Positions 26,437 to 33,966 of a stretch of DNA of 37,500 nucleotides are shown in pieces. The stretch covers positions 1 to 37,500 of the forward strand of contig JAILKH010000087.1 in NCBI GenBank assembly GCA_024693925.1, read 5' to 3'. A program made the position numbers and the translations under genes. The stretch is from Lachnospiraceae bacterium. Lineage in GTDB: Bacteria > Bacillota > Clostridia > Lachnospirales > Lachnospiraceae. Under the pieces are notes generated by a model. That model was not told the origin of the DNA and searched no databases. It saw only the letters and a list, made by a program, of their open reading frames with translations. Within the stretch, counting starts at the first letter, position 1. Each line of letters opens with the position of its first letter.

Positions 26437-28077
26437 ATGTCTAATAATAATGATAATAATGATTATGAAATATATTGTCAGATGTGCAGAAGGAGCAAAA
26501 AACAGGTGGATGATATGTTTAAGCTCTTTGACGGAATGTATATTTGTTCCGATTGTATGCACAAGACAATGGAAACTATGGAGCAGTTTGGTTTGTCGCC
26601 AATGACTATAAATCCGTTTAACATGCCGGGGGCAAATACAAATTCTTCCTCAGGTACACCTCTTGGAAGTGTATTCGGCGACCTTAACAAACAGTCAATG
26701 GAAGCAATGAATGAAGGTAACGATCACAGAGAAGTTATACCAAAGGATGAAGAAAACAATAGTGCCGCGGCAGCGAAGAATGAGGGCGATGAAGAAGAGA
26801 AAAAGGAAGATTCCGGAAATGATAAGAATAATATTTATCAGGGATTTCCAGGGATAAGTTTTCTTAATATGTCGGATATACCGGGGCTTTTCGGACAGAA
26901 ACCCAAAGTTAAGAAAAAGGGAAAGAGAACCAGTCCTCTGGTGGACTTAAGTAAGATACCGCAACCGCATAAGATCAAGGAAATGCTGGATGAGTACGTG
27001 ATTGGACAGGAGAAAGCAAAGAAAATAATATCGGTGGCAGTTTATAATCATTATAAAAGGATAGCATCGGAAGATTTTAGGGCAGATAAATTCGGTGAGG
27101 AATTTAAAAATGTGGAAATAGAAAAGTCAAATATGCTGCTTATAGGGCCCACCGGATGCGGTAAAACTTATCTGGTAAAAACCTTGGCAAAGCTTCTGGA
27201 TGTACCGCTTGCCATAACGGATGCTACTTCTCTTACAGAAGCAGGATATATAGGTGATGATATAGAAAGTGTTGTAGGTAAACTGCTTTCCGCAGCGGAT
27301 AATGATGTAGAGAGGGCCGAAACAGGCATAGTTTTTATAGATGAGATTGATAAGATCGCCAAGAAAAAAAATACTCATTCACGTGACGTCAGCGGTGAAT
27401 CGGTACAGCAGGGGATGCTTAAGCTTCTTGAGGGAAGTGATATAGAAGTGCCGGTAGGTGCAAATTCAAAAAATGCAATGGTTCCGCTTACTACCGTAAA
27501 TACAAAGAACATTCTTTTTATCTGCGGTGGTGCATTTCCGGATCTTGATGAAATAATCAAACAAAGATTGCGTAAGCAGACATCTATCGGGTTTAATGCA
27601 GAGCTTAAAGATACATTGGATAAACGAAAAGATATTTTAAAGGATGTTACGGTTGAAGATATTAAAAAATTTGGCATGATCCCTGAATTTGTAGGCCGGC
27701 TTCCTATAATAGCAACTATGGAGGGACTTAGTGAAGACATGTTGGTGGAGGTCCTTAAAGAGCCTAAGAATGCTATAATCAAGCAATATCGTAAGCTTTT
27801 GGCAATGGATGAGGTTGAACTTGATTTTGAAGAAGAAGCCTTGCATGAGATAGCAAAAAAGGCAATGGAAAAGGATACGGGAGCAAGGGCACTGCGCTCG
27901 ATAATAGAGGATCTTATGCTGGATATAATGTATGAAATTCCAAAGGATGATAATATAGGGAGGGTTACCATTACAAAGGATTATATTCTTGGTACCGGTG
28001 GTCCTGTCATTGATCTTCGAGGTAAAAGTATGAGCTTTGCGGAGAGGGATCAGTTGAATACCCTGGCGGAGGCTTAA
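26437..28077 (+). CDS. clpX: Divergent ClpX-type AAA+ unfoldase with long linker and altered RKH loop
   Basis: A 546-residue protein, well above the usual 410-430. A C4 zinc domain (Cys14, 17, 37, 40) is followed by about 130 residues of low-complexity linker rich in Asn, Glu and Lys, then the AAA+ core: YVIGQ, Walker A GPTGCGKT (237-244), pore loop GYIG (270-273), Walker B VFIDEID with Asp302-Glu303, and the ClpP-docking IGF (384-386). At the RKH loop, an ungapped alignment with my memory of E. coli ClpX gives Ser344-Lys345-Asn346, so Arg and His are lost. The core should still dock ClpP and hydrolyse ATP, but substrate choice is likely different. No clpP or tig is adjacent. AGGAGAG stands 10 bases before the ATG. 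It could be the only ClpX or a specialised paralogue. Confidence 0.9.
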   Translation: MSNNNDNNDYEIYCQMCRRSKKQVDDMFKLFDGMYICSDCMHKTMETMEQFGLSPMTINPFNMPGANTNSSSGTPLGSVFGDLNKQSMEAMNEGNDHREVIPKDEENNSAAAAKNEGDEEEKKEDSGNDKNNIYQGFPGISFLNMSDIPGLFGQKPKVKKKGKRTSPLVDLSKIPQPHKIKEMLDEYVIGQEKAKKIISVAVYNHYKRIASEDFRADKFGEEFKNVEIEKSNMLLIGPTGCGKTYLVKTLAKLLDVPLAITDATSLTEAGYIGDDIESVVGKLLSAADNDVERAETGIVFIDEIDKIAKKKNTHSRDVSGESVQQGMLKLLEGSDIEVPVGANSKNAMVPLTTVNTKNILFICGGAFPDLDEIIKQRLRKQTSIGFNAELKDTLDKRKDILKDVTVEDIKKFGMIPEFVGRLPIIATMEGLSEDMLVEVLKEPKNAIIKQYRKLLAMDEVELDFEEEALHEIAKKAMEKDTGARALRSIIEDLMLDIMYEIPKDDNIGRVTITKDYILGTGGPVIDLRGKSMSFAERDQLNTLAEA

Positions 28078-28082
28078 GACAT

Positions 28083-29528
28083 ATGTTATTTTCAACGGCC
28101 GCATTTGCGGTTTTTATGGCAGTTGTATTTATTGTATATTGGTGTATGCCTCATAAATACAGGTGGGTGATCATACTCTTTGCAAATGCCTGGTTTTATA
28201 TAAGTTATGATATTAAATATCTTGCGGTTATTCTTGTGACCATGATCGCTTCTTATATTTGCGCGATAATGATCGAGAATAAGAATGGCGGGAGTGGCAA
28301 GAAGATCATTATGGTAACAGGGGTTCTGGTGACTTTATCCCTGTTACTTGTGTTTAAATATCTTAATTTTGCATTATATACCGTGGCAAAGGTATTTAAT
28401 GCCTTAAGTATTCCGATGCAGGAGACAACACTTAAACTTATTATGCCGGTTGGGATTTCGTTTTATACATTTATGACGGTCGGATATATTGTTGATGTAT
28501 ATAAAGGCAGGATTCCGGCAGAACGGCATTTTGGTAAATATGCCATATTTGTGTCATTTTTCCCGAATATCTCATCCGGTCCCATTGAAAGAGCGGGTCA
28601 TTTTATTCCTCAGATAGATAAAAAAAAGATATTTGACTATGACGAAGTAACCTATGGAGCAAGACTTCTTTTGCTGGGGATGGTTAAAAAAATAGTTATT
28701 GCGGATATGATGGCAAAATATGTGGATGAAATATTTAATAAAGTACCGGAACATTACGGCATTTGTTTTGCCTGGGCAACATTATTATATACTTTTCAGA
28801 TATACTGTGATTTTTCGGGATATTCCGATATGGCTGTAGGTGTGGCAAAAATGCTGGGGTTTGAATTGGTCAATAATTTTAAACAGCCTTATTTTGCCTC
28901 CAGCATTAAGGAATTTTGGGGAAGATGGCATATTTCGCTGTCTTCATGGTTCAGAGATTATGTTTATATTCCGCTGGGAGGAAATCGTTGTTCCAGACTG
29001 CGACGAGATATGAATCTTCTTATAACTTTTTTATGCAGTGGATTATGGCATGGTGCAAGCTGGACATTTGTGCTTTGGGGAGGAATACATGGTATTTGCC
29101 AGATTGCTGAAAATCGTATTAAAGAGGCGGCAGGTCTGACGAAAGAAAAGGAAGCTAAGCTGGGAAAACCCGTTAAGTTTATGCTGACGCTGATCTCTTT
29201 TTGTATAGTGAGTTATGCCTGGATGTTTTTTAGGGCAAATTCAATATCGGAGGCGTTATATATAGTAAGGAGTATGTTCAGTGATATTTCGATAAAGGGT
29301 GCTATGATGCAGATGACCATGAGTTCCAAGTCGGTAATAAAAACCACAGTGGCAATAGTATTATTAATTATATTTGATCTGTTTAACGAAAAAAAGGATA
29401 TGCTTAGGGAAATAAATAAAATACCTTCCGTATTTAGGTTTGTTATTTACGTAGTTACAGCAATAATTGTGATCGCTCTTAAGGTTAATAATAATTATGC
29501 CCAGGAATTTATATATTTTAAATTTTGA
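28083..29528 (+). CDS. MBOAT family O-acyltransferase (AlgI/DltB/PatA-like)
   Basis: A 481-residue protein with about ten or more membrane helices. The family signatures are plain: SGPIERAGHFIPQI, YCDFSGYSDMAVG, FWGRWHISLSSWFRDYVYIPLGG and the catalytic GLWHGASW with His323. MBOAT enzymes pass acyl groups, commonly acetyl, through the membrane for transfer to a surface glycan or teichoic acid. GGAGG lies 9 bases before the ATG, 5 bases after the clpX-like stop. The following gene encodes the SGNH partner expected to complete the transfer, as in AlgI-AlgJ/X or PatA-PatB pairs. There is no DltA, DltC or DltD, so D-alanylation is unlikely. Confidence 0.93.
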   Translation: MLFSTAAFAVFMAVVFIVYWCMPHKYRWVIILFANAWFYISYDIKYLAVILVTMIASYICAIMIENKNGGSGKKIIMVTGVLVTLSLLLVFKYLNFALYTVAKVFNALSIPMQETTLKLIMPVGISFYTFMTVGYIVDVYKGRIPAERHFGKYAIFVSFFPNISSGPIERAGHFIPQIDKKKIFDYDEVTYGARLLLLGMVKKIVIADMMAKYVDEIFNKVPEHYGICFAWATLLYTFQIYCDFSGYSDMAVGVAKMLGFELVNNFKQPYFASSIKEFWGRWHISLSSWFRDYVYIPLGGNRCSRLRRDMNLLITFLCSGLWHGASWTFVLWGGIHGICQIAENRIKEAAGLTKEKEAKLGKPVKFMLTLISFCIVSYAWMFFRANSISEALYIVRSMFSDISIKGAMMQMTMSSKSVIKTTVAIVLLIIFDLFNEKKDMLREINKIPSVFRFVIYVVTAIIVIALKVNNNYAQEFIYFKF

Positions 29529-29546
29529 GGTTTGAGAAAAGAAAAT

Positions 29547-30587
29547 ATGAAAAGGTTTTTGTTAAAATTCAGTCTGTTTTCGGTAATGGTTATAAGTTTT
29601 TTTCTTATTATAGGAGTTATAATAGATCCCTATAATATTTTTCATTATAATTATCCGAGAAATAATGGTATAGAAGCAAATAAAAATTTTATAAAAACAA
29701 GATATCTTATTAAAAATCCCGGAAAATTTGATTCTTTATTATTTGGTTCATCAAGAGCGGGATTTACCGATGTGGAAGCGTTGCCCGACGGAACTTATTA
29801 TAATCTTTGTTCATCCGAAGCGGTGCCGTATGAACATGTGCGGTTGTTAAAGATACTTATAAAACATGGTTTTGTACCTAAAAATGTGACGCTGATGGTA
29901 GATGATATTTCCTGTTTTGTCGACCCCCAGATTCATAAAATGATGTTATATCGTCTTCCGTATCCGGAGGATAATCTGTCATCGTGGTTTGATTTTTATG
30001 TTAAATATTGTGATATACTTACCGTTTTTGAAGCATATAAGGAAGTGAAGGATTACGAACCTACAGATAGTGACTATACGGATCGATACAGAAGATGCGG
30101 TTCTGAAAGACTTAATGCGGAAAGTACTTTTCATGATGACGGTCAGCCGGGATATTGGGCGGATTATTATACCCTCAGAGTAGAGGAGGTTATGAATGAC
30201 ATAAGGGAGCTTAAAGCATTGTGTGAAGAATATGATATAAATCTTCGCATTATGACTAATCCTTTATATTATAAGACCTATCAAAGAGATATTGAGAATG
30301 GGTATCTTGACTTTTTATATGCTCTCGCCGGTGAGATAGACTACTGGAATTTCAGTTCATTTTCCGATATAACACTGGATGAAAAGAATTATTATGAGAC
30401 AAGTCATTTTATTCCTGCTGTATCTTATAAGATGATGGATTGTGTTTATTATGATAAAACGGATGATGCATTATGGAAGCAGGGATTCGGAGTTAAGGTC
30501 ACTAAAGAAAATCGGGATGAATTTATATATTTTCTAAAGTATCAGGCAAAGGAGAGAGGAGTAGATATTCCTGATGAAAATAAATGA
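29547..30587 (+). CDS. MBOAT-associated SGNH-like acyl-transfer partner (AlgX/DltD-type)
   Basis: About 346 residues: one N-terminal membrane anchor (about 5-26), then an extracytoplasmic SGNH-type domain. The nucleophile motif is LLFGSSRAGF (Ser69 favoured, Ser68 possible), with the C-terminal YYETSHF providing His287. The position three residues before the His is Glu284, where SGNH enzymes normally have Asp. Directly after the MBOAT gene, it should take the acyl group from MBOAT and transfer it to the glycan. The frame also opens at TTG 29532; ATG 29547 gives a normal signal-anchor and is preferred, although its ribosome binding site is poor and coupling to the MBOAT gene is likely. Confidence 0.8.
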   Translation: MKRFLLKFSLFSVMVISFFLIIGVIIDPYNIFHYNYPRNNGIEANKNFIKTRYLIKNPGKFDSLLFGSSRAGFTDVEALPDGTYYNLCSSEAVPYEHVRLLKILIKHGFVPKNVTLMVDDISCFVDPQIHKMMLYRLPYPEDNLSSWFDFYVKYCDILTVFEAYKEVKDYEPTDSDYTDRYRRCGSERLNAESTFHDDGQPGYWADYYTLRVEEVMNDIRELKALCEEYDINLRIMTNPLYYKTYQRDIENGYLDFLYALAGEIDYWNFSSFSDITLDEKNYYETSHFIPAVSYKMMDCVYYDKTDDALWKQGFGVKVTKENRDEFIYFLKYQAKERGVDIPDENK

Positions 30588-31158
30588 AGGGCGGTCATGG
30601 GATTGTTTGAAAGGTCTTTTTAAGAGTCTTCTTTTATGCGGTATCTTAGGGGTTTTGGCAGAAATTGCAGCCGGTATTGCCCTTGCTTTTATACTTTCTT
30701 ATGTTCCGGAAACCGCACTGGGTTATAAAGAGCATGTCAGTTCCCAACTTCAGGAGGGGGTTAAAAGTGTAATATATGTAGTGATATTGTCTCCCATCAT
30801 CGAGGAATTTATATTTAGATTTTTTATTCTGGGGGTTTTTAACAGAGTTTTGGGTTTTATGATCGCCAATATAATTCAGGCGGTAATGTTTGGTTTATAT
30901 CATCTTAATTTGATCCAGGGAATATATGCTTTCCTTTTGGGCCTTCTTATCGGCCTTTTAAAGAAATATACGGGAACAGTTTGGGGATGTGTATGTTTTC
31001 ACGCTATGTTTAATCTGACAGGACTGCTGATCAACTTATATCCTGTTAATGATGCGGGAATCTTTGTCAGGATCATTGTTGAAATAGTGGTTTCGGCAGC
31101 AGGAGTGGGTATTATTCTTCTGCTGCGACGGAAGCAATATGAGCTGCATATAACTTAA
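30574..31158 (+). CDS. CPBP family intramembrane metalloprotease (CAAX-like)
   Basis: A 194-residue membrane protein. The three catalytic motifs are visible: EEFIFR (Glu77, Glu78, Arg82), FGLYH with His110 and HAMFN with His143 and Asn147. Bacterial members are putative intramembrane proteases or immunity-type proteins; the target here is unknown. It overlaps the SGNH gene by 14 bases; an ATG at 30598 is a possible alternative start. Its 3' end runs 47 bases into the oppositely oriented ATP-grasp gene, so the two messages are complementary at their ends. It closes the + strand run. Confidence 0.88.
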   Translation: MKINEGRSWDCLKGLFKSLLLCGILGVLAEIAAGIALAFILSYVPETALGYKEHVSSQLQEGVKSVIYVVILSPIIEEFIFRFFILGVFNRVLGFMIANIIQAVMFGLYHLNLIQGIYAFLLGLLIGLLKKYTGTVWGCVCFHAMFNLTGLLINLYPVNDAGIFVRIIVEIVVSAAGVGIILLLRRKQYELHIT

Positions 31159-32071
31159 TTATATCAATGTTGGTTTTCCCATAAAGCATCCGGGCGCCTA
31201 CAACATCTTCATATTCATTGAATACAGGGTGTCCGTTTTTGTCATATATAAAATCTATTCCTATGTAATCCGAAGGCAGGGCATCCGCCAATTCTCCGGT
31301 AAGGAACATTTCTTCTCTGGTAAGAGTATGAACAGAGGCACTTGCCCCCAGGGAAAAATTAGCCCGGAAATCATTCGGGTCCAAAGAGCGTCGCATCATT
31401 CCGGTTATTATCCGGTTATTGATAAGGTATACTCTAAGATCACATCCTTTTATACGGGACGGACGTTGGAGTATTATTTTTTTATAGAGAGTATTTTCCG
31501 GTGAAGCCAGAATGTTCTGCAGCGCGGGATACAGAGCTGTCTCATCGGCAAGAAAATATACATGTTTGCCGCCATGTCCGTCAACGGGTTTCAAAATAAG
31601 AGGATATCCGAATTCGGAGGCCTTGTTTTTTATATCGATATATATTTCGCTTTCCTTAAAATAGTGATGAGGTTCATTTTTGTACTCTTTTCCAAGGGGT
31701 TCTATGTCAGCGGATATATAGGGCATAAACGGAATCCCCAGTTTTTCCGCCAGAATATAGGACTGTTCTTTATCATTGCCTATTTCCGTTACGCGCGCAG
31801 GATTAAACGTACGTATATTCTTTTTTTCAAAAGCGTAGGAGATATCGGCATTGCGGGATCTATTGATTATAAAAGACGGAACTGATTTTTGTTTTATAAG
31901 AGTCTCTGCAATTTCCGTAAGCTCCATATTATATGCATCGGAGATAAAATCGGTATATACAAGTTCAAGATTCAGATCATAAGTTTTGCATTCCTTTTGA
32001 AGTTTTTCAATAAACCATCTGTTGTAAGAAGCATCTATGGATTCATAGAGCAGCCAGCCGTTTTTTTTCAT
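31112..32071 (-). CDS. RimK-like ATP-grasp ligase (second of a pair)
   Basis: A 319-residue ATP-grasp protein. A pre-ATP-grasp N-terminal domain starting MKKNGWLL is followed by the ATP-binding LILKPVDGHGGKHVYFL glycine loop, DLRVYLINNRIITGMMRR and the acidic metal site GIDFIYDKNGHPVFNEYEDVVG. Such enzymes join a carboxylate, activated as acyl phosphate, to an amine. YheC/YheD coat proteins are the nearest common relatives. The frame reaches 32128, but GGAGATAATT directly before ATG 32071 marks the real start. It lies 89 bases after its paralogue, with a possible promoter between. The 3' end overlaps the CPBP gene. The substrate is unknown. Confidence 0.85.
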   Translation of the reverse strand: MKKNGWLLYESIDASYNRWFIEKLQKECKTYDLNLELVYTDFISDAYNMELTEIAETLIKQKSVPSFIINRSRNADISYAFEKKNIRTFNPARVTEIGNDKEQSYILAEKLGIPFMPYISADIEPLGKEYKNEPHHYFKESEIYIDIKNKASEFGYPLILKPVDGHGGKHVYFLADETALYPALQNILASPENTLYKKIILQRPSRIKGCDLRVYLINNRIITGMMRRSLDPNDFRANFSLGASASVHTLTREEMFLTGELADALPSDYIGIDFIYDKNGHPVFNEYEDVVGARMLYGKTNIDIIKLYAAHIASVAAEE

Positions 32072-32111
32072 AATTATCTCCATATATTTAAGAAATATAG
32101 CATTATTTATG

Positions 32112-32142
32112 ATTATACCACAGATCATTAATATGTTGATAA
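32112..32142 (-). promoter_or_regulatory. Extended -10 promoter for the second ATP-grasp gene
   Basis: Reading the minus strand, TTATCA (32142-32137) and an extended -10 TGGTATAAT are separated by 19 bases, with TATAAT at 32117-32112 and about 40 bases to the start codon. The 13-base string TGTGGTATAATCA here is identical to that in front of the CapA-like gene. Confidence 0.55.
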
Positions 32143-32160
32143 GGAATAAGTTTTTTTGAT

Positions 32161-33069
32161 CTATGAAGTGTGACAGGTATTTAATATGTATGTGATCATA
32201 GCATCTGCCACATTAATGTGGGTACAGTCGTATATGTTTTTAAAATGTGCATTCGAGTTTACTTCGCATAATACAGGTTCGTTGTTGCTGCCAAATAAGA
32301 TATCAACACCTGCATAATCCAGTTTGAGTAAGCTGCATACCTTTAAAGCCAGTTCACATTCCTTGTCATCGGGAGTGTATTTCTCCATGTTTCCGCCATT
32401 TGTTATATTGGCACGAAAATCATTATCATTATACCTTAACATTGAGGTTATACATTTATTGCCTACTACATTTATACGTATATCACGACCTGAAAATGAA
32501 TCGGGATCCGTCCCGGGGGTCGGTATATATTCCTGTATCAAACATGGGCGTCCCTGTATTGTTTTTAAGATCTCTTTGCAGTGGTTTTTTGAACGGATAA
32601 GATGAACCTGAGCACCAAAGGAGCCAAAGCATTCTTTTAAAACATAAGGATACCTGAGTTCTTTCTCAATATCGTCTAAAAAATCCGTATTATTATAACC
32701 CAAATGTGTATATGTAAAGGGAACATTAAAGGTTATTGGTAATTTTACGTGTCCTGCAAGCTTTGAAAAAGTGAGGGATTTGTCATCACAGGCTTCAATT
32801 GCGTCGGCACAGTTATATAATCTTAGTCCGCAGGCTTCCAGGGCTCTCGCAAGACGTATGTCTTTATCCCAAAAAATAACATAGTCAGGTTTGGAAAGAT
32901 GTTTAAATATATTGAAGGGCATATTTAAGTCAGTTCTGATCAGAAAATCCGCATTGGTTAAAAGAGTAAGTTCACTGCCGGCCTTTTTGGCGGCCGTAAT
33001 AAGCCAATTGTAGATTTCACCGAATTTTTCGTTGTATAAAAATTTATTTACAATAAGCCATCCTCTCAT
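32161..33069 (-). CDS. RimK-like ATP-grasp ligase (first of a pair)
   Basis: A 302-residue protein of the RimK class. The N-terminal MRGWLIVNKFLYN domain is similar in layout to its neighbour. ATP-grasp motifs: YVLKECFGSFGAQVHLI, LIQEYIP, GRDIRINVVGNK, DFRANITNGG and the metal-binding LDYAGVDILFGS followed by LCEVNSNAHF. The EVNSN ending is textbook RimK, unlike the NEYED of the next gene. RimK relatives add glutamate or other amino acids to proteins, peptides or cofactors; no precursor-peptide gene is visible beside it. GGAG is about 12 bases before the ATG. The gene is divergent from the rpmG operon and probably cotranscribed with the gene at 32071. Confidence 0.88.
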   Translation of the reverse strand: MRGWLIVNKFLYNEKFGEIYNWLITAAKKAGSELTLLTNADFLIRTDLNMPFNIFKHLSKPDYVIFWDKDIRLARALEACGLRLYNCADAIEACDDKSLTFSKLAGHVKLPITFNVPFTYTHLGYNNTDFLDDIEKELRYPYVLKECFGSFGAQVHLIRSKNHCKEILKTIQGRPCLIQEYIPTPGTDPDSFSGRDIRINVVGNKCITSMLRYNDNDFRANITNGGNMEKYTPDDKECELALKVCSLLKLDYAGVDILFGSNNEPVLCEVNSNAHFKNIYDCTHINVADAMITYILNTCHTS

Positions 33070-33099
33070 TTTTATAAGTTACTCCTTATTTAATATATA

Positions 33100-33128
33100 A
33101 TTATACAATACGTTCGGGTTCAGTATAA
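33100..33128 (-). promoter_or_regulatory. Possible promoter of the ATP-grasp pair
   Basis: A perfect TATAAT is read on the minus strand at 33105-33100, about 30 bases before the start codon at 33069. The -35 (TTATAC, 33128-33123) is weak. Confidence 0.4.
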
Positions 33129-33184
33129 AACCGCAGATCTTAAGAGTCAAATCTTAATAAATCTTTTTGATGAAGCTGTAACCT

Positions 33185-33207
33185 GTCCGGATTTTAACCG
33201 GATTTTT
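33185..33207 (+). terminator. Short hairpin followed by T5
   Basis: TCCGG (33186-33190) pairs with CCGGA (33198-33202) around a 7-base loop, with a possible G-T extension, and TTTTT follows. It faces the + strand, where no + strand gene ends nearby. It may stop antisense read-through from the CPBP side before the rpmG promoter. Confidence 0.35.
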
Positions 33208-33224
33208 AAAGTTCCAAATATTGC

Positions 33225-33253
33225 TTGACGAGTATATAAATATGTGCTAATAT
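33225..33253 (+). promoter_or_regulatory. Promoter of the rpmG-secE-nusG operon
   Basis: TTGACG at 33225-33230 and TAATAT at 33248-33253 are separated by an ideal 17 bases with a TGTGC sequence before the -10. Transcription should begin near 33260, leaving a leader of about 200 bases before rpmG. A second, weaker -10 (TATAAT at 33323-33328) without a good -35 lies downstream. Confidence 0.65.
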
Positions 33254-33264
33254 CATTAGGCAAG

Positions 33265-33284
33265 GCGCTGTATAGCGTTTTTTT
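33265..33284 (+). other. Minimal hairpin with T7 at the 5' end of the rpmG leader
   Basis: CGCT (33266-33269) pairs with AGCG (33274-33277) around GTAT, followed by seven T. The stem is only 4-5 bp, so termination would be weak. Its position within about 25 bases of the predicted start suggests promoter-proximal pausing or abortive release. Beyond it, 33285-33445 has no gene that I can support. Confidence 0.35.
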
Positions 33285-33459
33285 GTTGCATAATTCAGGA
33301 CGATAAATATCTTTAAAACAGGTATAATGGATAAGAACGGAGAATATCTTTTTAATGTAATGCGTCGGAATGATAATGGCAATGAAATTTTAAGGCATAT
33401 TAAATATGCTTGGAAATTGATCTTATTTGATAGGAAGAGAATGCGCGGAGGTAAAAAGA

Positions 33460-33609
33460 ATGCGTACAAGAATTACACTTGCCTGCACAGAGTGCAAAAA
33501 TCGTAATTATGATACGACAAAGGATAAGAAGGCACATCCTGACAGAATGGAAACCAAGAAGTATTGCAGATTTTGTAAAAGACATACGATGCATAAGGAG
33601 ACTAAGTAG
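33460..33609 (+). CDS. rpmG: 50S ribosomal protein L33 (zinc form)
   Basis: A 49-residue protein of the large ribosomal subunit. Both CxxC pairs are present (Cys9/Cys12 and Cys36/Cys39), so it is the zinc-binding C+ form and not the zinc-free paralogue induced when zinc is scarce. The ending [16 protein letters not shown] is diagnostic. The frame opens earlier at 33427, but GGAGGT (33447-33452) fixes the start at ATG 33460. It begins the rpmG-secE-nusG order common in Bacillota. Confidence 0.97.
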   Translation: MRTRITLACTECKNRNYDTTKDKKAHPDRMETKKYCRFCKRHTMHKETK

Positions 33610-33654
33610 GATAATTTCGTCCTAATGTAGTTTTGTACCAATAAAGGAGAAGCT

Positions 33655-33876
33655 ATGGGAGATAAAAATACAAATGCGGTCGAAAATGTTGCCAAGAAAA
33701 GCGGAAGCTGGTTCAAGGGGCTAAAGGCCGAGTTTAAAAAGATTATCTGGCCTAACAAAGAAGATGTTACCAAGCAGACTATAGCTGTGGTATTGGTATC
33801 GTTTGTGGTTGGTGTTATAATTGCTGTCCTTGATATGGGTCTTCAGTATGGTATTGATTTTATCATTAATTTGTAA
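33655..33876 (+). CDS. secE: Preprotein translocase subunit SecE
   Basis: A 73-residue single-helix SecE of the short Gram-positive type. The amphipathic FKGLKAEFKKIIWPNKEDV segment precedes one membrane helix (about 43-68), as in the family. It clamps SecY in the translocon. AAAGGAG stands at good spacing before the ATG. It is flanked by rpmG and nusG, the standard order, which confirms a sequence otherwise short and variable. Confidence 0.96.
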   Translation: MGDKNTNAVENVAKKSGSWFKGLKAEFKKIIWPNKEDVTKQTIAVVLVSFVVGVIIAVLDMGLQYGIDFIINL

Positions 33877-33966
33877 AACGGTTGACGCATACAATTCTTT
33901 GTATAAGCAGGATTGCTGAAGGGATTGTAATGAAGTTACATTATTTTCGGAAATAGGAGATCGGAT

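Noticed and set aside
27375-27971. Long minus-strand frame inside the clpX-like gene
   Set aside because: It lies entirely inside a well-conserved AAA+ gene, is Ser-rich low complexity and has no ribosome binding site.
28083-30587. D-alanylation (dlt) operon
   Set aside because: The MBOAT and SGNH proteins resemble DltB and DltD only broadly, and there is no dltA or dltC beside them.
32072-33459. Small precursor-peptide gene for the ATP-grasp ligases
   Set aside because: I looked in the 89-base gap between the two genes and in 33070-33459 for a short frame with a good ribosome binding site and a repetitive or core-like tail. Only rpmG fits a real gene.
33883-33906. TTGACG with TATAAG as a promoter for nusG
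   Set aside because: The spacing is only 14 bases, too short; the segment also forms a small hairpin.
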